Positions 17,955 to 27,407 are shown, counted from the stretch's first letter. The stretch is DNA of 64,000 nucleotides from Oricola indica (GCF_019966595.1 NZ_JAINFJ010000001.1:620001-684000), one strand, 5' to 3'. A program made the numbers and translations. The notes: a model not told the origin generated them from the letters alone.

Positions 17955-18857
17955 ATGAACACCATCGTCACCCTGATTGCCAATCCCGACAAAGGCACGC
18001 TCGACGACGATGCGGTCGCCGCCGTCGCCGCGCTGCTGCCCGAAACCGAAATCGTCTGGCTGGCGGAAGCGCATGTCGCCGACATCCGCTCTCCCGTGCC
18101 GCTCGCCGATGCCGACAGGACCGCGCTTGCCGCGAATATCGCCGGCATGTTCGAAGAAACGCCCGTCGATGCCGCCATACAGGTCATCGCGCCCGATGCG
18201 CGCCGCAAGAAGATCCTGATCGCCGACATGGACTCCACCATGATCCAGCAGGAATGCGTCGACGAACTGGCGGACGAGGCCGGTGTCGGAGATTATGTCG
18301 CCTCGATCACCGCCCGCGCCATGAACGGTGAGATCGGTTTCGAGGGCGCGCTGCGCGAGCGCGTCGGCCTTCTCAAGGACCTGCCGGTTTCCGTCATCGA
18401 CCATGTCATCGCGACGCGTATCAGGCTGATGCCGGGCGGACGCGAACTCGTCGCCACCATGAAGGCGAATGGCGCCTGGTGCGCGCTCGTCTCCGGCGGC
18501 TTCGTCGATTTCACCAGCCGCATCGCGGAACAGATCGGCTTTCAGGAAAACCGCGCCAATCGGCTCGCGCAGGCCGACGGAAAGCTCACCGGCGAGGTCG
18601 TCGAACCCATCCTCGGCCGTCAGGCCAAGGCCGATGCCCTGATGGAAATATCCGGTCGGCTCGGGCTCGAACCGGCGGACGCCATCGCGGTCGGCGACGG
18701 CGCGAACGACCTGTCCATGCTCGGCCTCGCTGGCACCGGCGTCGCGCTGCACGCCAAGCCCGCGGTCGCCGCCCAGGCGGATATCCGCATCGACCACAAC
18801 GACCTGACCGCCCTCCTCTATATCCAGGGCTATCGCCGCGACGAGTTCGCGCGGTGA
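17955..18857 (+). CDS. serB: phosphoserine phosphatase
   Basis: SerB removes phosphate from phosphoserine in the last step of serine synthesis. The 300-residue HAD-family enzyme has a non-catalytic N-terminal region (about 1-80, ACT-like) and the HAD motif DMDST with nucleophile Asp91 and acid Asp93. It then has LVSGGFVDFTSRIA (motif II Ser), and VGDGANDLSML (motif IV). It begins at ATG 17955, divergent from miaA at a distance of 26 nt. Its stop codon overlaps the GTG start of the acetyltransferase gene by 4 nt. Confidence 0.96.
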   Translation: MNTIVTLIANPDKGTLDDDAVAAVAALLPETEIVWLAEAHVADIRSPVPLADADRTALAANIAGMFEETPVDAAIQVIAPDARRKKILIADMDSTMIQQECVDELADEAGVGDYVASITARAMNGEIGFEGALRERVGLLKDLPVSVIDHVIATRIRLMPGGRELVATMKANGAWCALVSGGFVDFTSRIAEQIGFQENRANRLAQADGKLTGEVVEPILGRQAKADALMEISGRLGLEPADAIAVGDGANDLSMLGLAGTGVALHAKPAVAAQADIRIDHNDLTALLYIQGYRRDEFAR

Positions 18858-19408
18858 GACCGATCGAGACGCAGCGGCTCGTCATGCGTCCGTGGGAGGA
18901 GCGCGACCGTGACCTCTTTTTCGAGATCAATTCCGATCCCGAGGTGATGGAGTACTTCCCCTTCCGCCGCACGCGCGAGGAGGCGGACGCGTTCCTCGAC
19001 AAGCTGTTGAAGGACCAGGAGGAAGGGATCGTCTTTCCGGCCCTGGAATTGCGGGAAACCGGCCAGTGCATCGGCTTCTGCGGCCTGCATGTCGGCGACG
19101 TCGAACCGCATTTCCCGCCGGGAACGGTGGAAATCGGCTGGCGGCTGGCCAAGCCCTTCTGGGGCCGGGGCTATGTGACCGAAGCGGCGCTCGCCGCGCT
19201 CGAATACGGATTTTCAGAGTTGGACCTGCCGGAGATCGTCTCCTTCGCCGTGCATGACAACCACCGCTCGACCGCCGTGATGGAGCGAATCGGCTTGAAG
19301 CGCGATGCGGCCAGCGATTTCGACTATGTGAAGATCCCCGACACCCATCCCGATCTCAAGCGCCACGTCTGCTATCGCATCACTGCGCGGGACTGGCAGA
19401 AGCGCTAG
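18854..19408 (+). CDS. GNAT family N-acetyltransferase (RimJ/RimL-like)
   Basis: A 184-residue acetyltransferase that starts with GTG 18854, overlapping the serB stop as GTGA. The protein begins MRPIETQRLVMRPWEERDRD, the classic Acetyltransf_3 opening, followed by VEIGWRLAKPFWGRGYVTEAA (acetyl-CoA-binding region) and a segment FAVHDNHRSTAVMERIGL. It is probably co-translated with serB. Family members acetylate protein N-termini, small amines or antibiotics. The substrate here is unknown. The 3' end overlaps the convergent SDR gene by 4 nt. Confidence 0.88.
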   Translation: MRPIETQRLVMRPWEERDRDLFFEINSDPEVMEYFPFRRTREEADAFLDKLLKDQEEGIVFPALELRETGQCIGFCGLHVGDVEPHFPPGTVEIGWRLAKPFWGRGYVTEAALAALEYGFSELDLPEIVSFAVHDNHRSTAVMERIGLKRDAASDFDYVKIPDTHPDLKRHVCYRITARDWQKR

Positions 19409-20109
19409 ACCGAGCGGGTCAGGCCGCCATCGATGCGCAGGTTCTGGCCGGTCATGTAGCCGCCATCCTCGGACGCAAGCCACGAAACAAGCGACGACAC
19501 CTCACCGGCCCGGCCGTAACGGCCAAGCGGAATACGCGCACGCCGCTCGTCGGTTTCCGGCAGGCTGTCGATAAAGCCCGGCAGGACATTGTTCATGCGG
19601 ATATTGTCGCCGGCATATTTGTCGGCAAAGAGCTTCGTAAACGATGCGAGCCCCGCCCTGAAGACGCCGGAGGTCGGGAACAGCGGATCGGGCTCGAAGA
19701 CCGCGAAAGTCGAGATATTGATGATCGATCCGCCGCCCTGCGCCTGCATCAGCGGCGTAACCAGCCGCGTCGGCCGAATGACGTTGAGCAGGTAGACATC
19801 GAGGCCCTTGTGCCAGTCCTCGTCCGTCAGTTCGAGCACCGGTCCCTTCGGCCCGTGACCGGCCGAATTCACCAGCACGTCGATACGGCCCCAGCGCTCC
19901 ATCGCGCCATCGACAAGGGCCTTGAGATCATCGAGCGACTGGTTCGATCCGGTAACGCCAAATCCGTCGAGGCTTTCGGCGAGCGCCTCGCCCTTGCCCG
20001 ACGACGACAGGATCGCGACCTTGAAGCCGTCCGAGGCGAGACGACGTGCCGCGTCCGCGCCCATTCCGCTGCCGCCCGCCGTGACGAGCGCGACTTTCTG
20101 CGTGTTCAT
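19405..20109 (-). CDS. short-chain dehydrogenase-fold protein lacking the canonical YxxxK pair
   Basis: A 234-residue SDR-fold protein starting MNTQKVALVTAGGSGMGADAA, with the N-terminal dinucleotide motif TAGGSGMG (residues 9-16), LVNSAGHG for NNAG, and a C-terminal GGYMTGQNLRIDGG. At the place of the catalytic Tyr-x-x-x-Lys the sequence reads SGVFR before AGLASFTK, so both key residues appear substituted. The Ser of the triad is probably in IINISTF. Enzyme activity by the standard mechanism is doubtful, although several divergent SDR groups also lack this pair. It follows the Do-protease gene by 32 nt on the same strand. The start is ATG 20109. Confidence 0.82.
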   Translation of the reverse strand: MNTQKVALVTAGGSGMGADAARRLASDGFKVAILSSSGKGEALAESLDGFGVTGSNQSLDDLKALVDGAMERWGRIDVLVNSAGHGPKGPVLELTDEDWHKGLDVYLLNVIRPTRLVTPLMQAQGGGSIINISTFAVFEPDPLFPTSGVFRAGLASFTKLFADKYAGDNIRMNNVLPGFIDSLPETDERRARIPLGRYGRAGEVSSLVSWLASEDGGYMTGQNLRIDGGLTRSV

Positions 20110-20141
20110 GGCCTGCCCCCTTGTCGTATCTTGCCCGGACC

Positions 20142-21653
20142 TCAGTCGATCCGGATCGTGACGAAGCGCAACTCGCCGGTCTTCGCCGCCAGCATCAGAA
20201 GCGCATTGCGCCGGTCGTCCGCCTTGAGCTTGTCGATGGCCTCGACCACCTCCTGCGGCGTGGACACCACTTCCTGGGCAATTTCCACGATCGTTTCACC
20301 GGGCTGGATGCCTTTCTCCGCCGCTGCCGAATCCTGTGCGACCTCCATCACCACCACGCCGCGCTCGACGCTTTCGTCGATGTCCTGCGCCTCGCGCACC
20401 GTTTCGTCCAGTTCGGCAAGCGTCATGCCGAACATCTCGATCGTCGCCGGCATGTCGGCCGCCTGATCCTCGTCATCCGTCGCGTCCGGCGCCATGGCGA
20501 GTTCTTCGCTGTCTTCCAGCCGGCCGAGCGTTACCTTGACGGTCTTGCGCTCGCCCTTGCGGATCACCACGACATCGACTTCCTGGCCCACCGGCGTATC
20601 GGCGACGATGCGCGGCAATTCGCGTGTCGTCGCAATCGGCCGGCCATTGAATTCGATGATGACGTCGCCCGGTTCGATCGAGCCGTCATCGACAGGTCCG
20701 CCCTTGATGACGCCCGCCACCAGCGCGCCATCCGCGCGGTCCATGCCGAGGCTTTCGGCGATCTCGTCCGTCACGGTCTGGATGCGCACGCCCAGCCAGC
20801 CGCGCCGCGTCTCGCCGAACTCGATCAGCTGGTCGATGACGTTCCGCGCCAGTTCGGCCGGCACCGAGAAACCGATGCCGATCGACCCGCCCGACGGCGA
20901 AATGATCGCCGTGTTGATGCCGATGACCTCGCCCTGCATGTTGAACAGAGGGCCGCCGGAATTGCCGCGGTTGATCGCGGCGTCGGTCTGGATGAAGTTG
21001 TCGTAAGGCCCGGAATTGATGTCGCGGCCGATGGCCGACACAATACCCAGCGTCACCGTCCCGCCGAGGCCGAACGGGTTGCCAATCGCCAGCACCCAGT
21101 CGCCGACCCGCGCAGTTTCCGAATCGCCGAACGAAACGGCCTTCAGCTCCTTGTCGCCCGGATCGATCCGCAGAACGGCGATGTCGGTCTTCTGGTCGCG
21201 GCCGATAATCTCGGCCTCGATCTTGGTCCCGTCATTGAAGTTGACGCTGACCTCGTCGGCATCCTCGATGACGTGATTGTTGGTGATGATGATGCCCTCG
21301 GCATCGATCACAAAGCCCGAGCCGAGCGACTGCACCTGGCGCGAACGCGGCGGCCCTCCTTCCGGCTGCTGGTCGAAGAATTCGTCGAAGAACTCCTGGA
21401 AAGGCGACCCCTCCGGCAATTGCGGGCGCGGGACGTTGCGGTCATCGCCGCCGACGGTCTGCGAGGTCGAGATATTGACGACGGAATCGATGAGCCGCGC
21501 CGACAGGTCCGCCACGGAAGCCGGGCCTTCCTGCGCACGGGCGTTCATCGCCATGCCGCCGGGCAGAACGGCGGCGCCCGCCGTGATCGCCAGCGACAGG
21601 GCGAAAACGCCGGCCATGCGCGCCGGCTTCAGGACCATAGTATCGAATGCCAT
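20142..21653 (-). CDS. degP: Do-family periplasmic serine endopeptidase (DegP/MucD-like)
   Basis: A 503-residue HtrA-type protease and chaperone for damaged envelope proteins. It has an N-terminal signal or anchor (about 12-40, ending MNARAQ), a trypsin-like domain with His127, Asp157 and Ser232 (in GNSGGP), then two PDZ domains (about 280-370 and 410-500). ATG 21653 is preferred because GGAGG precedes it. An upstream in-frame ATG at 21767 adds an unlikely extension. It lies downstream of hflKC and DUF2065 with a 142-nt gap, so it may have its own promoter. The linker between the PDZ domains is acidic (DATDDEDQAADMP). degP, degQ and mucD cannot be told apart from sequence alone. Confidence 0.94.
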   Translation of the reverse strand: MAFDTMVLKPARMAGVFALSLAITAGAAVLPGGMAMNARAQEGPASVADLSARLIDSVVNISTSQTVGGDDRNVPRPQLPEGSPFQEFFDEFFDQQPEGGPPRSRQVQSLGSGFVIDAEGIIITNNHVIEDADEVSVNFNDGTKIEAEIIGRDQKTDIAVLRIDPGDKELKAVSFGDSETARVGDWVLAIGNPFGLGGTVTLGIVSAIGRDINSGPYDNFIQTDAAINRGNSGGPLFNMQGEVIGINTAIISPSGGSIGIGFSVPAELARNVIDQLIEFGETRRGWLGVRIQTVTDEIAESLGMDRADGALVAGVIKGGPVDDGSIEPGDVIIEFNGRPIATTRELPRIVADTPVGQEVDVVVIRKGERKTVKVTLGRLEDSEELAMAPDATDDEDQAADMPATIEMFGMTLAELDETVREAQDIDESVERGVVVMEVAQDSAAAEKGIQPGETIVEIAQEVVSTPQEVVEAIDKLKADDRRNALLMLAAKTGELRFVTIRID

Positions 21654-21795
21654 CGGGTTGCCTCCATGGAATACCGCTTGTGCGGCAGCGCGATTGCCGC
21701 CTTGTCTGCGGCGAAACATAAAGCCCGCCGCGTCCCGCACAACAGGACAGTCACGCATAAGTGACAAGCGTGGCCGCTTTGTGAAAATCGTGATC

Positions 21796-21984
21796 TCACA
21801 GGAAATGCGCGAGCCATATCACCACAAGCCCGAGAAGGGCCGCGGTCACCCCGGCGCGACGCAGGATTTCGTCCGGCGTTTCCAGCAGGATCGCGGCCAT
21901 GCGCTTGGCGAAACCGGGCACGCCGCCATAAAGAAAGCCCTCGATCACAAGCATGAGACCGAGGGCTGTCAGAAATATCGTCAT
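21796..21984 (-). CDS. DUF2065 small membrane protein
   Basis: A 62-residue protein, MTIFLTALGLMLVIEGFLYGG and onward, with two membrane helices (about 2-20 and 42-60) and a conserved Gly-Pro turn between. This is the complete form of the DUF2065 family, which frequently lies beside hflC in proteobacteria. It is 12 nt downstream of hflC and presumably in the same transcript. Function is unknown, but the location suggests a link with the HflKC membrane complex. Confidence 0.88.
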   Translation of the reverse strand: MTIFLTALGLMLVIEGFLYGGVPGFAKRMAAILLETPDEILRRAGVTAALLGLVVIWLAHFL

Positions 21985-21996
21985 GTCACGTCGGCA

Positions 21997-22923
21997 CTAT
22001 TGTGCGGGCGCGGACGGAGCGGGAGCGACCGCGGGCGGCGTTCCCGTCGCATTCTTGAAGTAGCGGAAGAACTCCGAATTCGGCGACAGGACCATGGTCG
22101 TGTCCGAATTCTCCATCGCCCGCTGATAGGCAGCCATCGAGCGATAGAATTCGAAGAACTCCGGATCGCGGTTGAAGGCCTCGGCGAAGACGCGGTTACG
22201 TTCCGCATCGCCCTCGCCTCGAAGGATCTCCGACTCGCGTTGCGCTTCGGCGACGATCTCGATGACCTGGCGATCCGCCACGGCGCGAATGCGGCTGGCC
22301 GTTTCACGACCGCGCGCACGGATGCGCTCGGCTTCGGCAAGGCGCTCCGCCTTCATGCGGTCGAAGGTCTGCTGCGAGACTTCCGCCGTCAGGTCGGTCC
22401 GCACGATACGCACATCCTCGACCGTCAGGCCGAGCGACTGCGCGTCGGGACGGATCAGGTCGCGCACTTCGCGCATCATCTCGGTCCGTTCGTCCGAAAG
22501 CGCCGCTTCGAAGGAGCGCAGGCCGTAGGTCCGGCGCAGCGCCGCGTCGAAACGCGTGCGAAGACGCGCGGCGGCCGAGTTGAGATCGCCCGAGACGGTT
22601 TCGCGGAACCTGCGCGCATCCGTGATCTTGAAGGTCAGGAAGGCATCGACCTCGTAGAAACGGCCGCCGGAAACCTGCACCGGGGGCTGGTCGCTGAGAT
22701 CGAGCCGCAACACGCGGTCCTCGATGATCTGCACCGTGTCGAAACCGGCAAAGGCGAAGGGCGCCTTGAAGTAGAGGCCCGGCTCGGTCTTCACGTCCTG
22801 GATTTCACCGAAACGCAGCACGATCGCCTGCTGGCGTTCATTGACCACGAAAATTGAGGCGTAGACCCCGATCAGCACGATCGCGATCAGGATGCCGAGC
22901 AATGTGAGACGGTTGCTGTTCAT
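21997..22923 (-). CDS. hflC: HflC, SPFH-domain modulator of FtsH
   Basis: A 308-residue inner-membrane protein with an N-terminal membrane helix (about 7-26) and a periplasmic SPFH/Band 7 domain from about residue 28. With HflK it forms the large cage that encloses and modulates FtsH. VNERQQAIVLRFGEI opens the SPFH domain. RTDLTAEVSQQTFDRMKAER and AEAQRESEILRGEGDAERN are typical of the coiled region. The C-terminus is Pro/Ala-rich. Its start overlaps the hflK stop by 1 nt (TAATG), which suggests coupled translation. Confidence 0.95.
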   Translation of the reverse strand: MNSNRLTLLGILIAIVLIGVYASIFVVNERQQAIVLRFGEIQDVKTEPGLYFKAPFAFAGFDTVQIIEDRVLRLDLSDQPPVQVSGGRFYEVDAFLTFKITDARRFRETVSGDLNSAAARLRTRFDAALRRTYGLRSFEAALSDERTEMMREVRDLIRPDAQSLGLTVEDVRIVRTDLTAEVSQQTFDRMKAERLAEAERIRARGRETASRIRAVADRQVIEIVAEAQRESEILRGEGDAERNRVFAEAFNRDPEFFEFYRSMAAYQRAMENSDTTMVLSPNSEFFRYFKNATGTPPAVAPAPSAPAQ

Positions 22924-24050
22924 TACTGTGCGTCTCCGGTCGTGGTGGTCGTTCGACGGCTCTGGACTTCAGGCAGCGGCAGATAGGGCACGACGCCCTG
23001 GTTTTCGCCGTCTTCGTCGAGAATGACCTTGTTGGAATCGGCGAGAACGCGTTCCATCGTTTCCAGATAGAGGCGCTTGCGCGTCACGTCGGGCGCGGCC
23101 TGGTACTGTTCGTGGATCGAGATGAAGCGCTGCGCCTCACCTTCGGCTTCCTGCACGACACGCGTTGCATAAGCGGATGCGTCCTCTCGGATCTGCGCCG
23201 CCTCGCCTCGGGCCTGACCGAGTTTCTGGTTCGAGTACTGGTTCGCTTCTTCGCGGAACTGGTCCTCGTTCTGCTCGGCGCGCTGAACTTCCTCGAAGGC
23301 GTCGGCCACTTCACGCGGCGGTGCCGCATCCTCGATGGACACCGTGTTCACCTGGATGCCCGCGCCGTATTCGTCGAGCGTCGCCTGCATCGAGGATCGA
23401 ACCTCGTCGGCGATCGCCGCACGGTTGTCGCGGAAGACGTCCTGCGCCGGACGGCGGCCGACGATTTCGCGCATTGCGCTTTCGGACACCTGGCGGACCA
23501 TCTCGTCGGGCGAAGCCACGTTGAACAGATAGGCCGCCGGGTCGATCACCGAGTAGAGAACGGCGAACTGCACATCGACGATGTTCTGGTCGCCGGACAG
23601 CATCAGGCCGGAATCCTGCCGCGCGCCGCCGGCGCCGATGGCGATCTGCTTCTCGACGATCTGAACCTTCTCGACGGTTTCGATCGGCCACCAATGGAAG
23701 TGAAGTCCAGGTCCGGACAATTCCGTCTTCGGCTTGCCGAACAACAGTTCGACCGCGCGTTCGTCGGTGTCGACCTGGTAGAATGACTGAACGCCATAGA
23801 GGATCAGGAGGCCGATAGCGATCAGGCCGAAGAGAGCCGGGCTCGCGCCGCCCCCGCCGGGCAGCGCCCGTTTCAGCCGATCCTGGCCCTTCTTGATGAT
23901 TTCCTCGAGATCCGGCGGCTGTCCGCCGGGACGCTGCGGTCCACGCGGGCCTTGCGGTCCCTGGCCCCAAGGGCCACCGCCATTGCCGCCATTATTGCCA
24001 CCGCCGCCCCAAGGGCCGCCGCCTCCGCCGTTCTGATTGCTCCAGGGCAT
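22923..24050 (-). CDS. hflK: HflK, SPFH-domain modulator of FtsH
   Basis: A 375-residue partner of HflC. The N-terminal 45 residues are Gly/Asn/Pro/Trp-rich and cytosolic. A membrane helix lies at about 75-92 (ALFGLIAIGLLILYGVQSFY), followed by the SPFH domain with VDTDERAVELLFGKP and GLHFHWWPIE, then a long coiled region. Translation starts at ATG 24050. A clear promoter lies 60-90 nt upstream. In related Hyphomicrobiales hflK often follows folA directly. Here folA is 17 kb away, with accessory genes between. Confidence 0.95.
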   Translation of the reverse strand: MPWSNQNGGGGGPWGGGGNNGGNGGGPWGQGPQGPRGPQRPGGQPPDLEEIIKKGQDRLKRALPGGGGASPALFGLIAIGLLILYGVQSFYQVDTDERAVELLFGKPKTELSGPGLHFHWWPIETVEKVQIVEKQIAIGAGGARQDSGLMLSGDQNIVDVQFAVLYSVIDPAAYLFNVASPDEMVRQVSESAMREIVGRRPAQDVFRDNRAAIADEVRSSMQATLDEYGAGIQVNTVSIEDAAPPREVADAFEEVQRAEQNEDQFREEANQYSNQKLGQARGEAAQIREDASAYATRVVQEAEGEAQRFISIHEQYQAAPDVTRKRLYLETMERVLADSNKVILDEDGENQGVVPYLPLPEVQSRRTTTTTGDAQ

Positions 24051-24113
24051 TCATATCCTCTCAAATGGCAAACAACCGCCGGATGACGCATCCGACGGCG
24101 TACTCATTGACCT

Positions 24114-24142
24114 GTTATAGGAATGCGCAAAGGTGCTTTCAA
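24114..24142 (-). promoter_or_regulatory. promoter of the hflKC operon
   Basis: Minus-strand -35 TTGAAA (24142-24137) and -10 TATAAC (24119-24114) have a 17-bp spacer. The predicted start is near 24107, about 57 nt before the hflK ATG. It lies in the divergent region shared with the sensor-kinase gene. Confidence 0.75.
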
Positions 24143-24267
24143 CGCGCATTGTGGCTTTTTGCTTTGCTTTCAAACGCTTTGGCGCACCGAAGCGGTTGAA
24201 ACCGCAGCCGTGTTGTCTCTCGGACAAGATAGATCTAGGTTTTGTCAAAATCGTTCGGTAGTGCCGC

Positions 24268-26070
24268 GTGCGCCAGTTTCAGTTCGTCATCGCCATCGCC
24301 CTTGCGGCGCTTCTTGCCGGTTTCATGACCTGGCAGATGGTCTATCGTTCGGCGTTCAGGGAACTGGCGGATGTCCAGCGTGCCGACCTCGTGCTGGCCC
24401 GCCAGTCGCTGGGCAGCGAAATCGAGCGTTTCCGAAATCTGCCGCGTGTCTTGCGCCATGACGAACGCCTGCGCGCCCTCGTCGACGACCCCGGCGCGTC
24501 CGGCCGCGCCGCGCTGGTCAACACCTTCCTCGCCACCATTCGCGACCAGACGAATGCCGACGAACTGTTCCTGCTCGACGACACCGGCCTGACCATTGCC
24601 GCCTCCAACCATGACACGCCGCTGACCTTTGTCGGCCAGAACTACCGCTTCCGCCCGTATTTCCGCGATGCGATGGAGACCGGCAGGGGCCAGTTCTACG
24701 CCGTCGGCGCGACAACAGGTCGCCCCGGCTATTTCCTGTCCTCTCGCATCGATGGCGAGAGCGAGACCGGCGTCATCGTCGTCAAGGTCGACATGACGAC
24801 CTTCGCCGCCTCGTGGCACGACAACGCGCCCGGCACCGCTCTGATGGACCGCGACGGCGTCGTCTTTCTGTCCGGCGATCCGGACTGGCAGTACCGCCCC
24901 TTAACCGCCCTTTCCGGCGAGGCGCGCGGACGCATCGAGGCCAGCCGCAAATATACCGGCATCGAGCTGCAGGCCGCAAAGCCGCTCTATTCGCCGGATC
25001 TCGGCCGCGAAGCGCTCGACAAGGGCCGTGTTGTCGCCGGCGACACGATGCTGTCGCTCCTGCCCGTCGGAGAAAACGGCTGGACCCTGATCGGGCGCGC
25101 GCAACTCGCGCCGGTCACTCGCTCCGCGCTGACCGGCGCGGTTCTGGCCGGCGCCGCCGCGCTTCTGCTTGCCGGCATTCTCGTTATTATGCGCCAACGC
25201 CAGTCGATCCTGCGCATGAAGCTCGACCGCAACGCCGAGCTGGAAGCCAAGGTTGCCGACCGGACGGCCGAACTTGCCCAGGAAATCGAGGAGCGCAAAC
25301 GCACCGAGGAGGAACTGCGCGACGCACAGGAAAGCCTCGTCCAATCCGCCAAGCTCGCCGCGCTTGGCCGCATGTCGGCGGCGATCGTCCACGAGGTTTC
25401 ACAACCGCTTGCCGCCATGGACATGACGCTCGCGACGGCAGGCGTGCATACGAAGTCCGGCGACACCGCCCGCACCGCGTCCGCCCTCGATCACGCCCGC
25501 GAGACCGTTCGCCGCATGCAACGCATGGTCAAACACCTGAAGACCTTCGCAAGGCGCGACGCCGGCCAACTCTCCGATGTCGATATCCAGTCCTGCATCG
25601 AGGGCGCGATCGCCCTCGCCGAACCGCGCCGCAGGGCCGTCGACGCCGAAATCGAAATCGGCGCGCGGGCGGAGGATATTTTCGTGCGCGCCGGACCGGT
25701 CCGCCTGGAACAGGTCTTCCTCAATGTCCTGATCAACGCGTTCGACGCCGTGGACGGCCGCACCGAGAGACGCGTCACGGTCAACACCGAGACCGGTGAC
25801 GGCACGGTGACCATACGCATTGCCGACACGGGCGTCGGAATCGCGTCGGACGATCTCGCCCGCATAGCGGAACCGTTTTTCTCCACCAAGGAAACCGGGG
25901 AAGGCCTTGGCCTCGGCCTGTCGATCTCGACCTCGATCATCGAGGATTTCGGCGGCACGCTGCGCATTGAGAGCGAGCCTGACAAGGGCACGGCGGTGCT
26001 GATCCGCCTTCCCGCAACGCCGGCCGCCCGGACCGGGGCTCCGGTCGAAACGGAAGCTGTCCCGGCATGA
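24268..26070 (+). CDS. DctB-like sensor histidine kinase
   Basis: A 600-residue membrane sensor kinase. It has an N-terminal membrane helix (about 4-23), a periplasmic double-Cache domain (about 25-290, with GQNYRFRPYFRDAMETGRGQ), and a second helix near 290-310. The coiled linker ends RKRTEEELRDAQ. The HisKA domain has His375 in the HEVSQPLAAM box, and the ATPase domain has an N-box (NVLINAFDAV), DTGVGI and GLGLGLSI. The architecture matches DctB, which senses C4-dicarboxylates. The ligand here is unknown and may instead be the substrate of the adjacent TRAP system. It starts at GTG 24268 and overlaps the regulator gene by 4 nt (ATGA). Confidence 0.9.
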   Translation: MRQFQFVIAIALAALLAGFMTWQMVYRSAFRELADVQRADLVLARQSLGSEIERFRNLPRVLRHDERLRALVDDPGASGRAALVNTFLATIRDQTNADELFLLDDTGLTIAASNHDTPLTFVGQNYRFRPYFRDAMETGRGQFYAVGATTGRPGYFLSSRIDGESETGVIVVKVDMTTFAASWHDNAPGTALMDRDGVVFLSGDPDWQYRPLTALSGEARGRIEASRKYTGIELQAAKPLYSPDLGREALDKGRVVAGDTMLSLLPVGENGWTLIGRAQLAPVTRSALTGAVLAGAAALLLAGILVIMRQRQSILRMKLDRNAELEAKVADRTAELAQEIEERKRTEEELRDAQESLVQSAKLAALGRMSAAIVHEVSQPLAAMDMTLATAGVHTKSGDTARTASALDHARETVRRMQRMVKHLKTFARRDAGQLSDVDIQSCIEGAIALAEPRRRAVDAEIEIGARAEDIFVRAGPVRLEQVFLNVLINAFDAVDGRTERRVTVNTETGDGTVTIRIADTGVGIASDDLARIAEPFFSTKETGEGLGLGLSISTSIIEDFGGTLRIESEPDKGTAVLIRLPATPAARTGAPVETEAVPA

Positions 26071-27407
26071 GCGACACGCGCATCCTCTTCGTGGACGACG
26101 AGGCCGAGGTCCGCCGCTCGGCCACCGAATGGCTGACGCTCTCCGGCTTTTCGGTCGAAACGGCGGCCGACGTCGCCGAGGCCAGGGCGAAACTCTCCCG
26201 CGAAAGCGCCGACATCGTCGTCACCGACATCCGCATGCCCGGCGAGGACGGAATATCCCTCCTTCACCATGTGACGGAAAGCCATGCCGGCATCCCGGTC
26301 ATCCTGCTGACCGGCCACGGCGATGTCTCCATGGCGGTCTCCGCCATGCGCGACGGCGCCTATGATTTTCTCGAAAAGCCCTATGACGCGGATCATCTCG
26401 TAGCCGTCCTGCGCAATGCCGGCGAGAAAAGCCGCCTGTCGCGCGAACTCGCCCGCCTGCGCGCACAGTTGGCCGGCGCGTCCGGCCTCGACAATCGCAT
26501 GATCGGCGAAAGCGACGCGATGCGGCGCATGAAAGACCGTCTGATGCAACTTGCCGGTCACGATATCGACGTCCTGATCCACGGAGAGACCGGCACCGGC
26601 AAGGAGGTGGCCGCGCACCTGCTGCACGATTTGGGGCCGCGCGCCGCGAAACCCTTCGTAGCCATCAACTGCGCGGCGATCCCGGAATCGATCTTCGAGA
26701 GCGAACTTTTCGGCCACGCCAAGGGCGCCTTCACCGGCGCCGACAGCGCCCGCGAGGGCCGCCTCGTCTACGCCAATGGCGGCACCGTCTTTCTCGACGA
26801 GATCGAATCCATGCCGCTCGCCCTTCAGACCCGGCTGCTGCGCGTCATCCAGGAACGCGAGGTCGAGGTGCTCGGCCACAACGCGCCGCGCCCGCTCGAC
26901 GTGCGTTTCGTCGCCGCGACGAAATCCGACCTCAAGGCGCTGGGCGAGAAAGGCGAATTCCGCTCCGACCTCTACTACCGCCTTGCCGCCTCCGAACTGA
27001 GCCTGCCGCCGCTGCGCGACCGCGGTGACGACGTCATAGCCCTGTTCGGCCATTTTACTGCCGAGGAAGCTGCGCGCAGCGGCCTTTCCCCGAGACCCTT
27101 GCCGGATGCCGTGCTGAGCGCCCTGCTCGCCCATGACTGGCCGGGCAATGTGCGCGAATTGAAGTCCCTCGCGACCCGCTTCGCCCTCGGCCTCTCCGAC
27201 GGCATACCCGGCCGCACCGAAGTGCCCGAGGGCGGCGCGCCAGGCCTCGCCGAAACCATGGCGCGGATCGAAAGTGGCATCATCCGCCGCGCGCTCAGGG
27301 AGGCCGGCGGCAACCAGGCCGAGGCGGCCCGCCGCCTGCAGATTCCCCGCCGCACGCTCGGCGAAAAGATAGACCGGCTGGGCATTCGCGAAGACGGCGA
27401 AACCTGA
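26067..27407 (+). CDS. DctD-like sigma-54-dependent response regulator
   Basis: A 446-residue NtrC-family activator. The receiver domain (1-120) has phospho-acceptor Asp54 in VVTDIRMPGEDG. The AAA+ domain (about 145-370) has Walker A GETGTGKE, the sigma-54 contact loop GAFTGA (in HAKGAFTGADSA) and Walker B GGTVFLDEIE. The Fis-type HTH is at the C-terminus (NQAEAARRLQIPRRTLGEKI). It is co-transcribed with the kinase gene through an ATGA overlap. A canonical sigma-54 promoter lies 130 nt downstream, ahead of the TRAP genes, which makes them its likely target. Confidence 0.93.
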   Translation: MSDTRILFVDDEAEVRRSATEWLTLSGFSVETAADVAEARAKLSRESADIVVTDIRMPGEDGISLLHHVTESHAGIPVILLTGHGDVSMAVSAMRDGAYDFLEKPYDADHLVAVLRNAGEKSRLSRELARLRAQLAGASGLDNRMIGESDAMRRMKDRLMQLAGHDIDVLIHGETGTGKEVAAHLLHDLGPRAAKPFVAINCAAIPESIFESELFGHAKGAFTGADSAREGRLVYANGGTVFLDEIESMPLALQTRLLRVIQEREVEVLGHNAPRPLDVRFVAATKSDLKALGEKGEFRSDLYYRLAASELSLPPLRDRGDDVIALFGHFTAEEAARSGLSPRPLPDAVLSALLAHDWPGNVRELKSLATRFALGLSDGIPGRTEVPEGGAPGLAETMARIESGIIRRALREAGGNQAEAARRLQIPRRTLGEKIDRLGIREDGET

